Shown piece by piece: positions 13,969-23,426 of a DNA stretch of 54,650 bases. The DNA is from SIG455 sp045659025. Lineage in GTDB: Bacteria; Bacillota; Clostridia; UMGS1810. Location: contig JAZOWA010000051.1 of assembly GCA_045659025.1 (NCBI GenBank), positions 1 to 54,650 on the forward strand, read 5' to 3'. The notes under the pieces are model-generated. The model did no database searches. It saw nothing but the letters and a program-made list of their open reading frames with translations, and was not told the DNA's origin. Position 1 is the stretch's first letter; the number at the start of each line of letters is the position of its first letter. Position numbers and translations under genes: made by a program.

Positions 13969-16226
13969 TTATTCCCTCCGTCATACACACCTGCCCACTC
14001 ATGAGTGATAGTATCACCCAGATTGAACACCAGATTTTTGTAATAATCAAGATACTCTGTACCAAGCTTTGCTTCATTCTGATTGCCTATGGTGAAGTAG
14101 CTGACACCCTTAATGTATTTGTAGGTGTTTTGCTCGCCACGGGATATTACGAACACCCTCTTGCCCGTCTCGGAAAGGTAATCGGTAATAGCTTTGAAGT
14201 CAAATGCCGTACCGTCGAATATGGAATTTTCGGAGAAGAGGAACACATTTTCCTTGTCAGAATTCTCGATTGCTTCTGCGATTTTACCCCATTGTTCTTC
14301 GTCTGTAGCACGGACAGTACCCTTTGAGGTGTCAATATTTATGCAAAGGGCAGATCCTATATCATAACTTTTGAACTCTGTTATGTCTCCGAGAAGCACG
14401 GAGTTTTCGCCCTCGGGTATGGCTGACTTGATTTTCTTGTCAATCAAGAGCTTAAGCAAGGTGTCACTTTCTCCGAAGGTAGCACCTACCACCAGCTTCT
14501 CTTTTGCAGGGGATGACACATTGTAGTATACATTTGCAGGGGGAGTGATAAACTCTGTTTTTGATACATCAATATCTGTGTCCGTATCTTCTTTATCCTC
14601 GTCTGCGACTCCATCCACCGCTACGGATATATGGGCAAAAGCACCGTCTTTTGATATGGTGACTATGGCGTTGCCTTCACCCTCGGCAAAGATTTTGTTG
14701 CCTTCTATAGTTACAACATCCTCGTTAGAGGATACGATTTCAAAAAGGTCGGTATCTGTTACGGGTACGTAATGCCCGAAACTATCGTAAACATTTATTT
14801 TGAGGGTGTGGCTCTTGCCCTCTTCAAGTCGGATATAGGTGTCGGTGTCAATACCCGATACAGATTCCACCACATACACCTTAGCTTTGGCAGACAGTTT
14901 GCCCTGCTTTGCGGTGATAGTGTTCTCTCCTGCGGTGTGAGGGATATAGGTGTTGCCGTCTATATCTCCGAAGGCAGAGGATAACTTCACATTACTCTCC
15001 ACGGGTCTCATGTTCTTATCATATATAGCGGTGGACACCTTTACATCATGACCGATAAACACCGCATCAACGTCCGTCTTAATCTCAATCTCTTTCGCAC
15101 TACCGCTTTTTGCAGAGTAGGTGATACCAATAGCGTTTATCACCTTTCTGTTTTCGGTGGGGGAGTTTACGGTGTGGAGAAAGCCATTCCACATTGTGGA
15201 TGCCACCATATTGGTAGAACCGCCACCGTCGAGGTTGACCGCATTGTAGCAACCAAGATCCTTCATAAGTTTTGCAAGTCGTGACATACTAAGTCCCTGA
15301 CTCGTCCCCTGTCTGCCGTCAACAGCAACAAGATACATTATAGTACCATCCTCATTGACGCCTACGGCACTTCTTGGGTGAGTACCCGAAACATAATGGG
15401 AGAAGTTCTCCATCACTTCGCCGTCTTTCACCAGGAACGCACCTGCACCGAAGGCATATTCTGCGTTCTGTATATCGGGGGTGAGGTAGTAGTCAAACCG
15501 TATCTCATCACCCTCTGCGAAATTGTTGGCAAAAAACATCGTCGCGCCCTCGGATACCACCAACACACATCCGTTCTCGGGTATCTCCACGGATGGCATA
15601 TTGCGACGGAATTCTTTTATCTTGCCGTCTTCCACCACCACTTCCACCACGTCTCCACCGGGAGCGGGGGACATACCGCCGTTCCACGCAGATGTGTACA
15701 TGAGTATATCACCATAGTAGGTGGTGTGCTTGTTGAGATGTCTTATCTCCTTGTATTCCCAGTTGGGTGCAACCGCCATAATATGAAAGTCGAGGTATGA
15801 CATAGTCATCTCCTCATCCACATAGGAAACAGTTGCCATTGTGTCAGGGTTGATGGGGGATTGCACTATATTTCCGTTTTCAATCTCAATACCGAGGGAG
15901 AATCCCTTGTTGCCCGATGATATTGAGAAGAAATCGGCATTTATAGCACCGATCACATCCTCGTCACCCGACACCAGATTAGTTACGGTGTCGAGGACGT
16001 CAGTACCCTTGTCGGAAGTAAACACCTTAAATCCCGTATTCTTTGCGGTAAGGTCTGCCTTGATATATGAGTAGGTGAGGTTTCTGTCCGTCTGGAACTC
16101 CTGTACCTTCGTGAGAGTCACTCCGGGGGATAGGGGGATTACCTCTTCATATTTCTTTATGCTTTTAGCAGATACGGGGAAAGATAGTATTAATGTGAAT
16201 GCTAAAATCAGCGATAATTTCTTCAT
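13965..16226 (-). CDS. secreted phosphodiester glycosidase-domain (NAGPA) protein
   Basis: This 753-residue exported protein has a clear signal peptide, MKKLSLILAFTLILSFPVSA. The NAGPA domain (about 75-370) includes GAINADFF, HPRSAVGVNEDG, VDGRQGTSQGLS and NLDGGGSTNM, the aspartate- and glycine-rich part of the active site. Bacterial NAGPA proteins are thought to cleave sugar-phosphodiester links in exopolysaccharide or wall polymers. Residues about 390-560 look like bacterial Ig-like (Big2) repeats. The last 180 residues (after about 575) are unrecognised. I chose Met 16226, behind GGAGG and directly opening the signal peptide. Confidence 0.85.
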   Translation of the reverse strand: MKKLSLILAFTLILSFPVSAKSIKKYEEVIPLSPGVTLTKVQEFQTDRNLTYSYIKADLTAKNTGFKVFTSDKGTDVLDTVTNLVSGDEDVIGAINADFFSISSGNKGFSLGIEIENGNIVQSPINPDTMATVSYVDEEMTMSYLDFHIMAVAPNWEYKEIRHLNKHTTYYGDILMYTSAWNGGMSPAPGGDVVEVVVEDGKIKEFRRNMPSVEIPENGCVLVVSEGATMFFANNFAEGDEIRFDYYLTPDIQNAEYAFGAGAFLVKDGEVMENFSHYVSGTHPRSAVGVNEDGTIMYLVAVDGRQGTSQGLSMSRLAKLMKDLGCYNAVNLDGGGSTNMVASTMWNGFLHTVNSPTENRKVINAIGITYSAKSGSAKEIEIKTDVDAVFIGHDVKVSTAIYDKNMRPVESNVKLSSAFGDIDGNTYIPHTAGENTITAKQGKLSAKAKVYVVESVSGIDTDTYIRLEEGKSHTLKINVYDSFGHYVPVTDTDLFEIVSSNEDVVTIEGNKIFAEGEGNAIVTISKDGAFAHISVAVDGVADEDKEDTDTDIDVSKTEFITPPANVYYNVSSPAKEKLVVGATFGESDTLLKLLIDKKIKSAIPEGENSVLLGDITEFKSYDIGSALCINIDTSKGTVRATDEEQWGKIAEAIENSDKENVFLFSENSIFDGTAFDFKAITDYLSETGKRVFVISRGEQNTYKYIKGVSYFTIGNQNEAKLGTEYLDYYKNLVFNLGDTITHEWAGVYDGGNK

Positions 16227-16257
16227 TTTTCCTCCAATGATGCGAATAGATTTTGGT

Positions 16258-16977
16258 TTATCCCTCAATGGCTTTGAGTATGTAGTCGGCAAAGAGTCTC
16301 TTTTTTTCGAGGGAGAGGTCGCAATGCTTTCTGCCTTGGACTATGTCGAGGGTTATGTTGTGTCCGTTTTTCTTCATCTCATCTACGAACTTTTCAGAGT
16401 GAAGGGCGGGGTTTACCTGAGTATCCCCCGTACAATGAAATACGTGGTATTTGATTTTTGGCATTTCACTTGCAAGGTGCAGAGGTGATACACGTCTTAA
16501 CGCCTCATCAAGAGTGCCCTCGCAGTTAAAGAGTGCACTGTATATGGTGCGGGGGAGGTCAGGCCTCTCGGTGTAGTGATACACCATATCGCACACGGGG
16601 CAGTTTGACACGCACGCCACCGGAGTACGCTTGGAGTACTTGGCATATATGAGGGATGCCATACCGCCCATGCTGAGTCCTGTGGATACTATGGGAGTGT
16701 CTTCGGGCAGAGAATATTTTTCAAAGAGAAGGTCAATAATCTCGTCGGTATATGTCACCGCCTGACTGTTCATCCAGGCCCAGGGGTTGTTGTAGGGCAC
16801 AACGTATAATATACCCTTGTCACCATAGAATTCACCCTCCATAGTGTCGTTGGCATACATGGTGGTGCTTCCGAGCCCGAAGAACAAAAGCACAATACCC
16901 TTAATGGGTTTTTTGCATATTTTGTCGTTGACATAAGCAAAATTTCTTAAGTTTTCGTATGTAATTATCTTTTCCAT
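16258..16977 (-). CDS. alpha/beta hydrolase, prolyl oligopeptidase-like
   Basis: This 239-residue cytoplasmic hydrolase has a complete apparent catalytic triad: Ser102 in the nucleophile elbow GLSMGG, Asp185 in CTGDTQVNP and His218 in GRKHCD. The fold matches small S9/esterase-type alpha/beta hydrolases. The substrate is unknown. It is the first gene of a minus-strand operon, 31 bp before the secreted NAGPA protein, so an ester-bearing sugar or polymer is a reasonable but unproven guess. Confidence 0.8.
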   Translation of the reverse strand: MEKIITYENLRNFAYVNDKICKKPIKGIVLLFFGLGSTTMYANDTMEGEFYGDKGILYVVPYNNPWAWMNSQAVTYTDEIIDLLFEKYSLPEDTPIVSTGLSMGGMASLIYAKYSKRTPVACVSNCPVCDMVYHYTERPDLPRTIYSALFNCEGTLDEALRRVSPLHLASEMPKIKYHVFHCTGDTQVNPALHSEKFVDEMKKNGHNITLDIVQGRKHCDLSLEKKRLFADYILKAIEG

Positions 16978-17062
16978 ATATATTCCCTCTCTTTGTGTAA
17001 TTCATAAACTTCCACTACAAATCATTTTACCACAATCCAAAGACAATTTCAATAGAATACAA

Positions 17063-17091
17063 TTGACTTAAATTTTACTATAATGTATAAT
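17063..17091 (+). promoter_or_regulatory. promoter of the murJ-like operon
   Basis: TTGACT (17063-17068), a 17-bp spacer, then TATAAT (17086-17091). It is in the divergent gap 16978-17145, 54 bp before the start codon. Confidence 0.65.
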
Positions 17092-17145
17092 ATTATATAT
17101 GTATGTAAAATGGAGAAATCTTGTTTTGCGAGGTGATAAACCACA

Positions 17146-18648
17146 ATGGGCAGTGCGTATATAATGGTAGTTCTAGGTATAGTAATGGCAAAGGGTCTCG
17201 GCTTTTTCCGTGATATTGTTTTTGCACAGATTTTTGGTACGGGAGTGCTGGCGGATATCTACTTTCAGGTGTTCGGTCTGGTCACCCTCATATTCACGGG
17301 CATAGGCGTCGCTTTGTCAACCCTTGTGATTAAAAATATCAATAAAGCAGAGAACCTTGGCAGAGAGAGGGCGTATGTGTCCCACTTTATAGGCAAGGCG
17401 TTTATCTGCCTCATATCTGCGGTGGCGGTTATGGCACTTTTCGCATCCCGTATAGTAGGGGTTATCCTCCCCAGTATCGGCGCAGAGGAGACGGCGATTG
17501 CCATAAAGCTTTTTTATGTGATGCTTCCCTCTATGGTGTTTGTGGTTATCGCGTATATCATATCGGGAGTACTGCAGAATGAGAGGGCATTTTTTATCAC
17601 CTCAATTATGAGCTTACCCTATAACGTGATTATCATCCTCACTCTGTATATGTTTGACGCATCAATCCTCACCATAGGCGCTGTTACCACGCTGGGATGG
17701 TTTTTGCATATTGTGATTTTACTCCCGTCTTTTTACAAGAAGAATTACACCTTTATCTCAAGGGAGAAATACACAGGCAAATCTGATAAGAACAACGAAA
17801 TTCTCTGGATATTCATATCCAATATGATGTTCCAACTTTGCCTTTACACCGACAGAGCATTCGTAAGCGGAGATGCAGGTATGGCGGCCACATTCAACTA
17901 CGCCTCCAATCTCTTTATCACAATATCGAGCATCTTTGTTGTGGCTATGTCCACAGTAATCTTCCCCTCAATTTCCAAGAACTACGAAGAGGGCAATATT
18001 GACTATGTGAATGAGACACTCCGTTATATGATAACTATTATGACGGCAATCTTTTTGCCTTTCCTCCTTGTGGTAGGACTTTTCGGTACCAATGTAATCG
18101 GCCTTCTTTATGAGAGGGGTTCCTTTACGGCAGATTCCACATTGGCGGTTGCCATAATGTTTCTTGTGTATAGTTTAGGAGTTCTCGGCTATACCGCCCA
18201 GGAACTTTTCAATAAGATTTTGTATCTTGCGGGCAAGTATAACTACTCTGTAATAGGCACTATTGCAGTAGTTGTGCTAAACGGTATTATAAATATACTG
18301 ATTGTAATGTTTGTGCCCAATATCCCCTTTGCGGGCAGTTACATCACTTTGCCTTCTCTTTTCATAGCAGTCGGCACCACGTTTCTTATGACCTGCTATG
18401 CAGCGGTAATGTCTGTAGGCCTCCGCAAAGTGGTGGGGGCATATCTTAAAAAAGATCTGGTTGTCTCCCTGGCCAAGATATTTATATCAGGCGCACTTGC
18501 GGCGGTAACCTATGTGATATTCGTTATTTTTGCAGGCGGTTTCACTCACGGCAGATTCACTTTTATAATTCCCCTTTGTGTATGCGGAGCCGTGTATGTT
18601 GCATCACTCGCAGCCACGGGCATAGTGAAGCAACTTATCAAGAAATAA
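17146..18648 (+). CDS. murJ: MurJ-like lipid flippase (MviN/MOP superfamily)
   Basis: This 500-residue protein has about fourteen membrane helices and belongs to the MurJ/MviN branch of the MOP exporters, which flip lipid II or other undecaprenyl-linked sugars. The opening GFFRDIVFAQIFGTG and LYERGSFTADST near residue 325 match the family. The start follows GAGGTGATAA. Its neighbours (DUF5693, csaB) are wall-polysaccharide genes, so the cargo may be a secondary wall polymer rather than lipid II. The dcw cluster here has no other flippase. Confidence 0.85.
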   Translation: MGSAYIMVVLGIVMAKGLGFFRDIVFAQIFGTGVLADIYFQVFGLVTLIFTGIGVALSTLVIKNINKAENLGRERAYVSHFIGKAFICLISAVAVMALFASRIVGVILPSIGAEETAIAIKLFYVMLPSMVFVVIAYIISGVLQNERAFFITSIMSLPYNVIIILTLYMFDASILTIGAVTTLGWFLHIVILLPSFYKKNYTFISREKYTGKSDKNNEILWIFISNMMFQLCLYTDRAFVSGDAGMAATFNYASNLFITISSIFVVAMSTVIFPSISKNYEEGNIDYVNETLRYMITIMTAIFLPFLLVVGLFGTNVIGLLYERGSFTADSTLAVAIMFLVYSLGVLGYTAQELFNKILYLAGKYNYSVIGTIAVVVLNGIINILIVMFVPNIPFAGSYITLPSLFIAVGTTFLMTCYAAVMSVGLRKVVGAYLKKDLVVSLAKIFISGALAAVTYVIFVIFAGGFTHGRFTFIIPLCVCGAVYVASLAATGIVKQLIKK

Positions 18649-18661
18649 GGAGGAAACACTG

Positions 18662-20710
18662 ATGAAAAAAGCGTTTTTAAGGTACGGAGCATGGATTATC
18701 CTTGCGGTAATGCTTATTGCACTTTTGCCGGGCATCAGCCAGCGTATAACTGTTGAGGAGGGCAATAACAAAGTAACAGCATCCCTTCTCTATAACAGTA
18801 TAGTAAATAAACTTTCGGAGTCCAAACTCCAGTCCGTTCTTGATGAGTTCAAATCAATGGGCTTGAACACTGTCTCTGTAATGGAAGAGGATGTGAACGC
18901 CCTCGTATCAAGGGGCGAGGTTACCTCCATCAAGTACAACGTGCTCTGCCATAAGTACGACGAGCAGAGTATCAATATCGCAAAATTCGTTAAGGCAAAC
19001 TGTCCCGACGTATCCTTTGACAGTCACCTTGTTATGATAGGGGATTCAAAGGTAAAAGAGTTCTTTGCCTACTCAATGCCCAGACGTTTCGGTGAGGCGG
19101 ATTACGCCTTTGCAGGCACGATTGATAATATGGATATATACGTTTTCTACGATGGCAGAAAAGAGCTCTGGGATTATGCTATCGGCTATAATGAGGAGGC
19201 CATATCCAAGCTCAAATCAATGGGATTTGATATCGCCCTCGTTCATAAGGTGAAAAACTATGCAAACACCGAATACACCGAGGATATTGACCGCATAGTG
19301 AAGACATTTGATGTAGAGTATTTCAACATCAAATCCGATGCTTATGAGTATAAGGACGAGGATAAGAATCACGCAAATTACGAGAAACTCGCCAAGGTTA
19401 TCAATGCCAATGATATGACCTTGGTTGTTACAGAGAATACCAACCAGCTTTCTAACCAGAAATGCTTTGGCTATGTACAGATTTTCAATGCGGTAATGGG
19501 AGAGGGTGGCTCAAACAAGGTGCTCCGTTCTTATGAGACCTATGATGACAGTAATGCCGACGCCACTAACTATCTCTACCGCACCAAACAGTTCTTCAAT
19601 TCTACTATTGACAGAAACCTCAAGTTCATCACTGTAACTCTTCCCGTACCCGAAAAGATATCCCACGAAGAATGTGCGGATAATATGCTCAAAGCCCTTG
19701 CCGAGTATAAGGCCAAGGCAGAGGCGGCAGGATTTGTGTTTGCCCCCCGTACAGAGCCCTTTGATTATAACCCCAATAAGACTCTCAATTCCGCAATCTG
19801 CGCCGTTATTATGGTAATGTGTGCGCTCCTTGCTTTTGAGATGATATCGGGCAAGAAATACCTCTGGCTCACCCTTGGCGCAATGGCACTTTCTGCCCTT
19901 GCATTCCTCGGCACCTTTGTAATTCCTTCATCCTTGTTGGTGCTTTATCCCACCGCATACTCCGTGGTGCAGTCCTGCTTTGCTATGACTGTGTTCCTTT
20001 CATTCCTGAAAGCCACCAAAGACCGTCTCCCCTTGTTCCCCTTGGTTCTTTCGGGAGTGGCTGTGCTTGTGGGCACACTTCTTATAGGCGCTGTTGGCCA
20101 GGGTGTACTCCTTTCAGGCATCAATTACTATGTTAATAATGATATCTTCCGCGGTATCAAGCTTTCGCTTCTTGTGCCTATTGCATATACGGCGGTTGTG
20201 TACTACATTATGTTTGTCAAGAAAGAAGATTCCGGCTTCCTCAAAGACATCAGGAATCTCCTCAATGCACATATCAAGGTTTACTGGCTCGGCATCGGAT
20301 GCGTGATTGCGGCAATGGGCGTTTACTACATCATCCGCAGCGGCAATGTTAACGAAATCAGCGCTTTGGAGCAGTTTGTGAGAAGCACTCTCACCGAGAT
20401 TTTCCCTGCCCGCCCCCGCACCAAGGAATTCCTTATCGGCTACCCTGCAATCGTGCTTTTCATATACTATGTGAAACGCACCAACATAGACGTTATGAAA
20501 TGGGTACTCGCCATAGCGGGTTCTATCGTGGTAGCATCTGTTGCCAATAGCTTTTGCCACGTGTTCACAGATTTCACAACTATTGTTAGCCGTACAATTA
20601 ACGGCCTTATTATCGGCGCATTGGTATCTGCTTGTGCCATAGTTGCCAATCTTGTACTGGTTAAGATCGCAAAAGTAATTTCTAAAAAGCTTGATACGGA
20701 GATGAGATAA
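18662..20710 (+). CDS. DUF5693 family membrane protein
   Basis: This 682-residue protein has one N-terminal helix (10-28), then a large soluble domain to about residue 370. About nine membrane helices fill the C-terminal part. The soluble part, with FDIALVHKVKNY and VVTENTNQLSN, looks like an extracellular barrel-type domain. DUF5693 genes are regularly found beside csaB in Firmicutes, and its biochemical role is unknown. It starts 13 bp after murJ behind AAGGAGG, and its TAA shares a base with the csaB start, indicating translational coupling. Confidence 0.85.
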   Translation: MKKAFLRYGAWIILAVMLIALLPGISQRITVEEGNNKVTASLLYNSIVNKLSESKLQSVLDEFKSMGLNTVSVMEEDVNALVSRGEVTSIKYNVLCHKYDEQSINIAKFVKANCPDVSFDSHLVMIGDSKVKEFFAYSMPRRFGEADYAFAGTIDNMDIYVFYDGRKELWDYAIGYNEEAISKLKSMGFDIALVHKVKNYANTEYTEDIDRIVKTFDVEYFNIKSDAYEYKDEDKNHANYEKLAKVINANDMTLVVTENTNQLSNQKCFGYVQIFNAVMGEGGSNKVLRSYETYDDSNADATNYLYRTKQFFNSTIDRNLKFITVTLPVPEKISHEECADNMLKALAEYKAKAEAAGFVFAPRTEPFDYNPNKTLNSAICAVIMVMCALLAFEMISGKKYLWLTLGAMALSALAFLGTFVIPSSLLVLYPTAYSVVQSCFAMTVFLSFLKATKDRLPLFPLVLSGVAVLVGTLLIGAVGQGVLLSGINYYVNNDIFRGIKLSLLVPIAYTAVVYYIMFVKKEDSGFLKDIRNLLNAHIKVYWLGIGCVIAAMGVYYIIRSGNVNEISALEQFVRSTLTEIFPARPRTKEFLIGYPAIVLFIYYVKRTNIDVMKWVLAIAGSIVVASVANSFCHVFTDFTTIVSRTINGLIIGALVSACAIVANLVLVKIAKVISKKLDTEMR

Positions 20711-21804
20711 TGGCAGATATTTTAATATCCGGCTATCACGGTTTTGCAAACAGCGGTGACGAAGCGTTGCTCTTTGCTATATTGAATACCCTTCGTAGCA
20801 AGAAGGCGGACCTCAATGTTACTGTTCTTTCCAAGACCCCTCGTGAGACAGAGAATGTCTATCGTGTAAAATCCATATACCGCTATAATATTTTCAAGAT
20901 TATCCGCGAGATGCGCGAGACTAAAATGCTCCTATTCGGTGGCGGTAGTCTTATTCAGGATGTTACAAGCAGTAAATCTATATTTTACTATCTTGTGATT
21001 CTTTTCCTTGCCAAGCGTATGGGTATGAAGACTATGCTCTATGCCAACGGTATCGGTCCTGTTCATAAGAAGTTCAATCGCTATCTCACATCAAGGATTT
21101 TGAATAAGGTTGATATAATAACCCTTCGTGATGATAAATCTGATGAAGAACTCAAATCCATGGGTGTCACTGCTCCCGATATAATCATCACGGCAGACCC
21201 GGCCTTCACATTGGATGTAGATGGCACATTGTCCGGTAAATACTTCACCAATATGGCAGGGGTTCCTGAAGGTCGCCGAATCGGTATTGTGTCCATCCGT
21301 GAGTGGAAGGGTGCGGTTGCCGACTTTGAGACGGAGATGGCGCGTCTTTGCGATTATATGGTAGAAAAGCACGATATATACCCGCTGTTCGTTCCTATGC
21401 AGTATCCTGCAGATTTGGAGGTTTCGTCAGAGGTGATGAACAGGATGAAGCACGATTCATACGTGATTAATCGTGAGCTTTCCGTGCCCGAGGTGTTCTC
21501 GGTGTTGTCGGAGGCGGAGATTATTATCGGTATGAGATTACATTCCCTCATCTATGCCACCACATTGGGCATACCTGCAATGGCATTGGTTTATGACCCT
21601 AAGGTAAGCGCATTTATGGAGTCAATCAACCAGCCCGACTGTGTAAATATAGAGGATATGTCCTTTGACAGAGCGTCTGCCATTATGACTTCTATAATAG
21701 ACGATAGTGCCAAAAGGCGAGAGGAACTTCTGGTTACCAACAAGGTACTGCGCAAAGAGGCAGAACGTAACGCCGTTTTCGCTATAGAACTTTTGGAAAG
21801 ATAG
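20710..21804 (+). CDS. csaB: polysaccharide pyruvyl transferase CsaB
   Basis: CsaB adds pyruvate ketals to secondary wall polysaccharide, creating the ligand for SLH-domain surface proteins. The 364-residue protein opens with ISGYHGFANSGDEALL. It then has FGGGSLIQDVTS, NGIGPV and TLRDDKSDEELKSMG in the first half, and IIGMRLHSLIYATTLGIPAM in the nucleotide-sugar-type second half. All fit the pyruvyl-transferase family. It overlaps the DUF5693 gene by one base and ends at a terminator. The implied SLH-type anchoring is from family knowledge; no SLH protein is in this window. Confidence 0.92.
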   Translation: MADILISGYHGFANSGDEALLFAILNTLRSKKADLNVTVLSKTPRETENVYRVKSIYRYNIFKIIREMRETKMLLFGGGSLIQDVTSSKSIFYYLVILFLAKRMGMKTMLYANGIGPVHKKFNRYLTSRILNKVDIITLRDDKSDEELKSMGVTAPDIIITADPAFTLDVDGTLSGKYFTNMAGVPEGRRIGIVSIREWKGAVADFETEMARLCDYMVEKHDIYPLFVPMQYPADLEVSSEVMNRMKHDSYVINRELSVPEVFSVLSEAEIIIGMRLHSLIYATTLGIPAMALVYDPKVSAFMESINQPDCVNIEDMSFDRASAIMTSIIDDSAKRREELLVTNKVLRKEAERNAVFAIELLER

Positions 21805-21823
21805 CCTTTAATATCACATAAAT

Positions 21824-21857
21824 AAACCCGTTACGGTAACTCGTAACGGGTTTTTAA
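21824..21857 (+). terminator. terminator after csaB
   Basis: AAACCCGTTAC pairs with GTAACGGGTTT, followed by TTAATTT. Confidence 0.85.
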
Positions 21858-21875
21858 TTTGTGTTCTCATCTCCG

Positions 21876-21903
21876 CACTAAATGCCCCTTAAGTACATAT
21901 TAT
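21876..21903 (+). promoter_or_regulatory. possible sigma-K promoter of dpaAB
   Basis: CATATTAT (21896-21903) fits the sigma-K -10 pattern CATANNNT. A CAC at 21876-21878 lies 17 bp upstream in the -35 position. No sigma-A-like pair is evident in the gap after the csaB terminator. Late mother-cell control of dipicolinate synthase is known in Bacillus; here it is inferred. Confidence 0.35.
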
Positions 21904-21927
21904 GTTATATAAAAGGAGGCAGACGTA

Positions 21928-22809
21928 ATGGGGAAGAGGGTTTTGGTTCTCGGCGGAGATAAACGTATGATTGCTGTGTCAAACGCCTTTTGCCGTGATG
22001 GGGCAGAGGTGTCGGCGTATGGGTTTTCAACCCGCACAAATTTTTATGATATGGTGAATATGCCACTTTCTATAGAGGAAGCCACGGCAGACGCTGATGT
22101 GATTGTCACGGGATTGCCGATGTCGGCAGACGGTGTTGCCTTGAGCGCTCCCTTGTGGGATGATACAATATACATTTCTGATTTATTACCCCTTATAGAT
22201 AAAGGTAAACTCCTTCTCGGCGGCAAGATTTCCGTTGCTCTTCGGGAGGAACTCACATCAAGGTCAATCCCCTTTGCCGATTATCTAGACAGGGAAGAGT
22301 TGGCGGTTGCCAACGCAGTGCCCACTGCAGAGGGTGCCATAGCGGTTGCTATGGATGCTATACCTGTCACACTATGGAGATCCAAAATCCTGGTGATTGG
22401 GTTTGGCCGTATAGGAAAGGTCCTTGCCCATCGCCTTCAAGGCCTTGGTGCGTCCGTCTCTGTTTCTGCCCGCAAATTTTACGATTTAAGCTGGATAGAT
22501 GCCTATGGTTACAGGAGTGTCACCTATGACAAATTCAGGGACTGCCTTGGCGAATTTGATGTTATATTCAACACCGTGCCCAAACCAATGTTGGGTGAGG
22601 CGGAGCTTGATGCGGTGCGGGGAGACTGCGTTATAATCGAGCTTGCATCTGCTCCCGGCGGAGTAGACACACACAAGGCAGATGAACGGGGTATCAGAGT
22701 GATATCTGCCCTGGCTTTGCCCGGCAAATGTGCTCCTGATACTGCAGGAGAAATCATAGAGAAGACAATTCTTAATATTTTATCCGAAACGGGGGACTTG
22801 ACAAAATGA
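21928..22809 (+). CDS. dpaA: dipicolinate synthase subunit A
   Basis: This is the NAD(P)-dependent subunit of the enzyme that makes dipicolinic acid, the calcium chelator of the spore core, in the mother cell. The 293 residues have an N-terminal domain opening KRVLVLGGDKRMIAVSNAF and a second Rossmann domain with LVIGFGRIGKVLAHRLQGLG at about 154-173, as in SpoVFA. The start follows AAAGGAGGC. Its end overlaps dpaB by four bases (ATGA). The substrate derives from the DapA product made at 10858. Confidence 0.95.
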   Translation: MGKRVLVLGGDKRMIAVSNAFCRDGAEVSAYGFSTRTNFYDMVNMPLSIEEATADADVIVTGLPMSADGVALSAPLWDDTIYISDLLPLIDKGKLLLGGKISVALREELTSRSIPFADYLDREELAVANAVPTAEGAIAVAMDAIPVTLWRSKILVIGFGRIGKVLAHRLQGLGASVSVSARKFYDLSWIDAYGYRSVTYDKFRDCLGEFDVIFNTVPKPMLGEAELDAVRGDCVIIELASAPGGVDTHKADERGIRVISALALPGKCAPDTAGEIIEKTILNILSETGDLTK

Positions 22810-23387
22810 AACTGAAAGATGTTAAAATTGGTTTTGCTATCACTGGTTCTTTTTGTACTTTTGATAAAGTGATTCCGCAGATAGAGGCATTGAAAAATAC
22901 GGGTGCAGATGTGGTGCCGATTATGAGTGAGATGTCCTATACCACCGACACCCGATTCGGCAAAGCGAAGGACCATATAGCAAGGATAGAAGGCATCACG
23001 GGCAGATCAGTAATCTCCACTATAAGCGGAGCAGAGCCAATCGGCCCGAAAAACCTCCTTGATATGCTTGTAGTTGCACCGTGCACGGGCAACACTTTAG
23101 GTAAACTCGCCTTAGGCATTACAGATACCAGTGTCACCATGGCGGCAAAGGCCAGCCTCAGAAACGGCAATCCGCTGATTATTGCCGTATCCACCAATGA
23201 CGGTCTTGGCGCAAGCGGAAAAAACATCGGTGCTCTTATGAACACCGCCAATATATTTTTTGTACCCTTCACGCAGGATGATCCTAAGGGCAAGACCAAA
23301 TCCCTCGTAGCAAATATGGAACTTATAATTCCCACTTTGGAATCGGCTTTAGAAGGAGTGCAGATTCAACCTGTGTTTTACAGATAA
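22806..23387 (+). CDS. dpaB: dipicolinate synthase subunit B
   Basis: This flavoprotein-like partner of DpaA (SpoVFB) has 193 residues. It shows the flavoprotein fold start KIGFAITGSFCTFDKVIPQI, VVAPCTGNTLGKLALGITD and PLIIAVSTNDGLGASGKNIG. It is coupled to dpaA by an ATGA overlap and followed by a terminator. The pair is direct evidence for a sporulating organism. Confidence 0.95.
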   Translation: MKLKDVKIGFAITGSFCTFDKVIPQIEALKNTGADVVPIMSEMSYTTDTRFGKAKDHIARIEGITGRSVISTISGAEPIGPKNLLDMLVVAPCTGNTLGKLALGITDTSVTMAAKASLRNGNPLIIAVSTNDGLGASGKNIGALMNTANIFFVPFTQDDPKGKTKSLVANMELIIPTLESALEGVQIQPVFYR

Positions 23388-23426
23388 AAAACACCCGTAA
23401 TCGTTATTGATTACGGGTGTTTGATT
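23388..23426. terminator. bidirectional terminator, dpaB / epimerase
   Basis: AAACACCCGTAATC pairs with GATTACGGGTGTTT, with A- and T-runs at the ends. It serves the converging genes on both strands. Confidence 0.85.
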
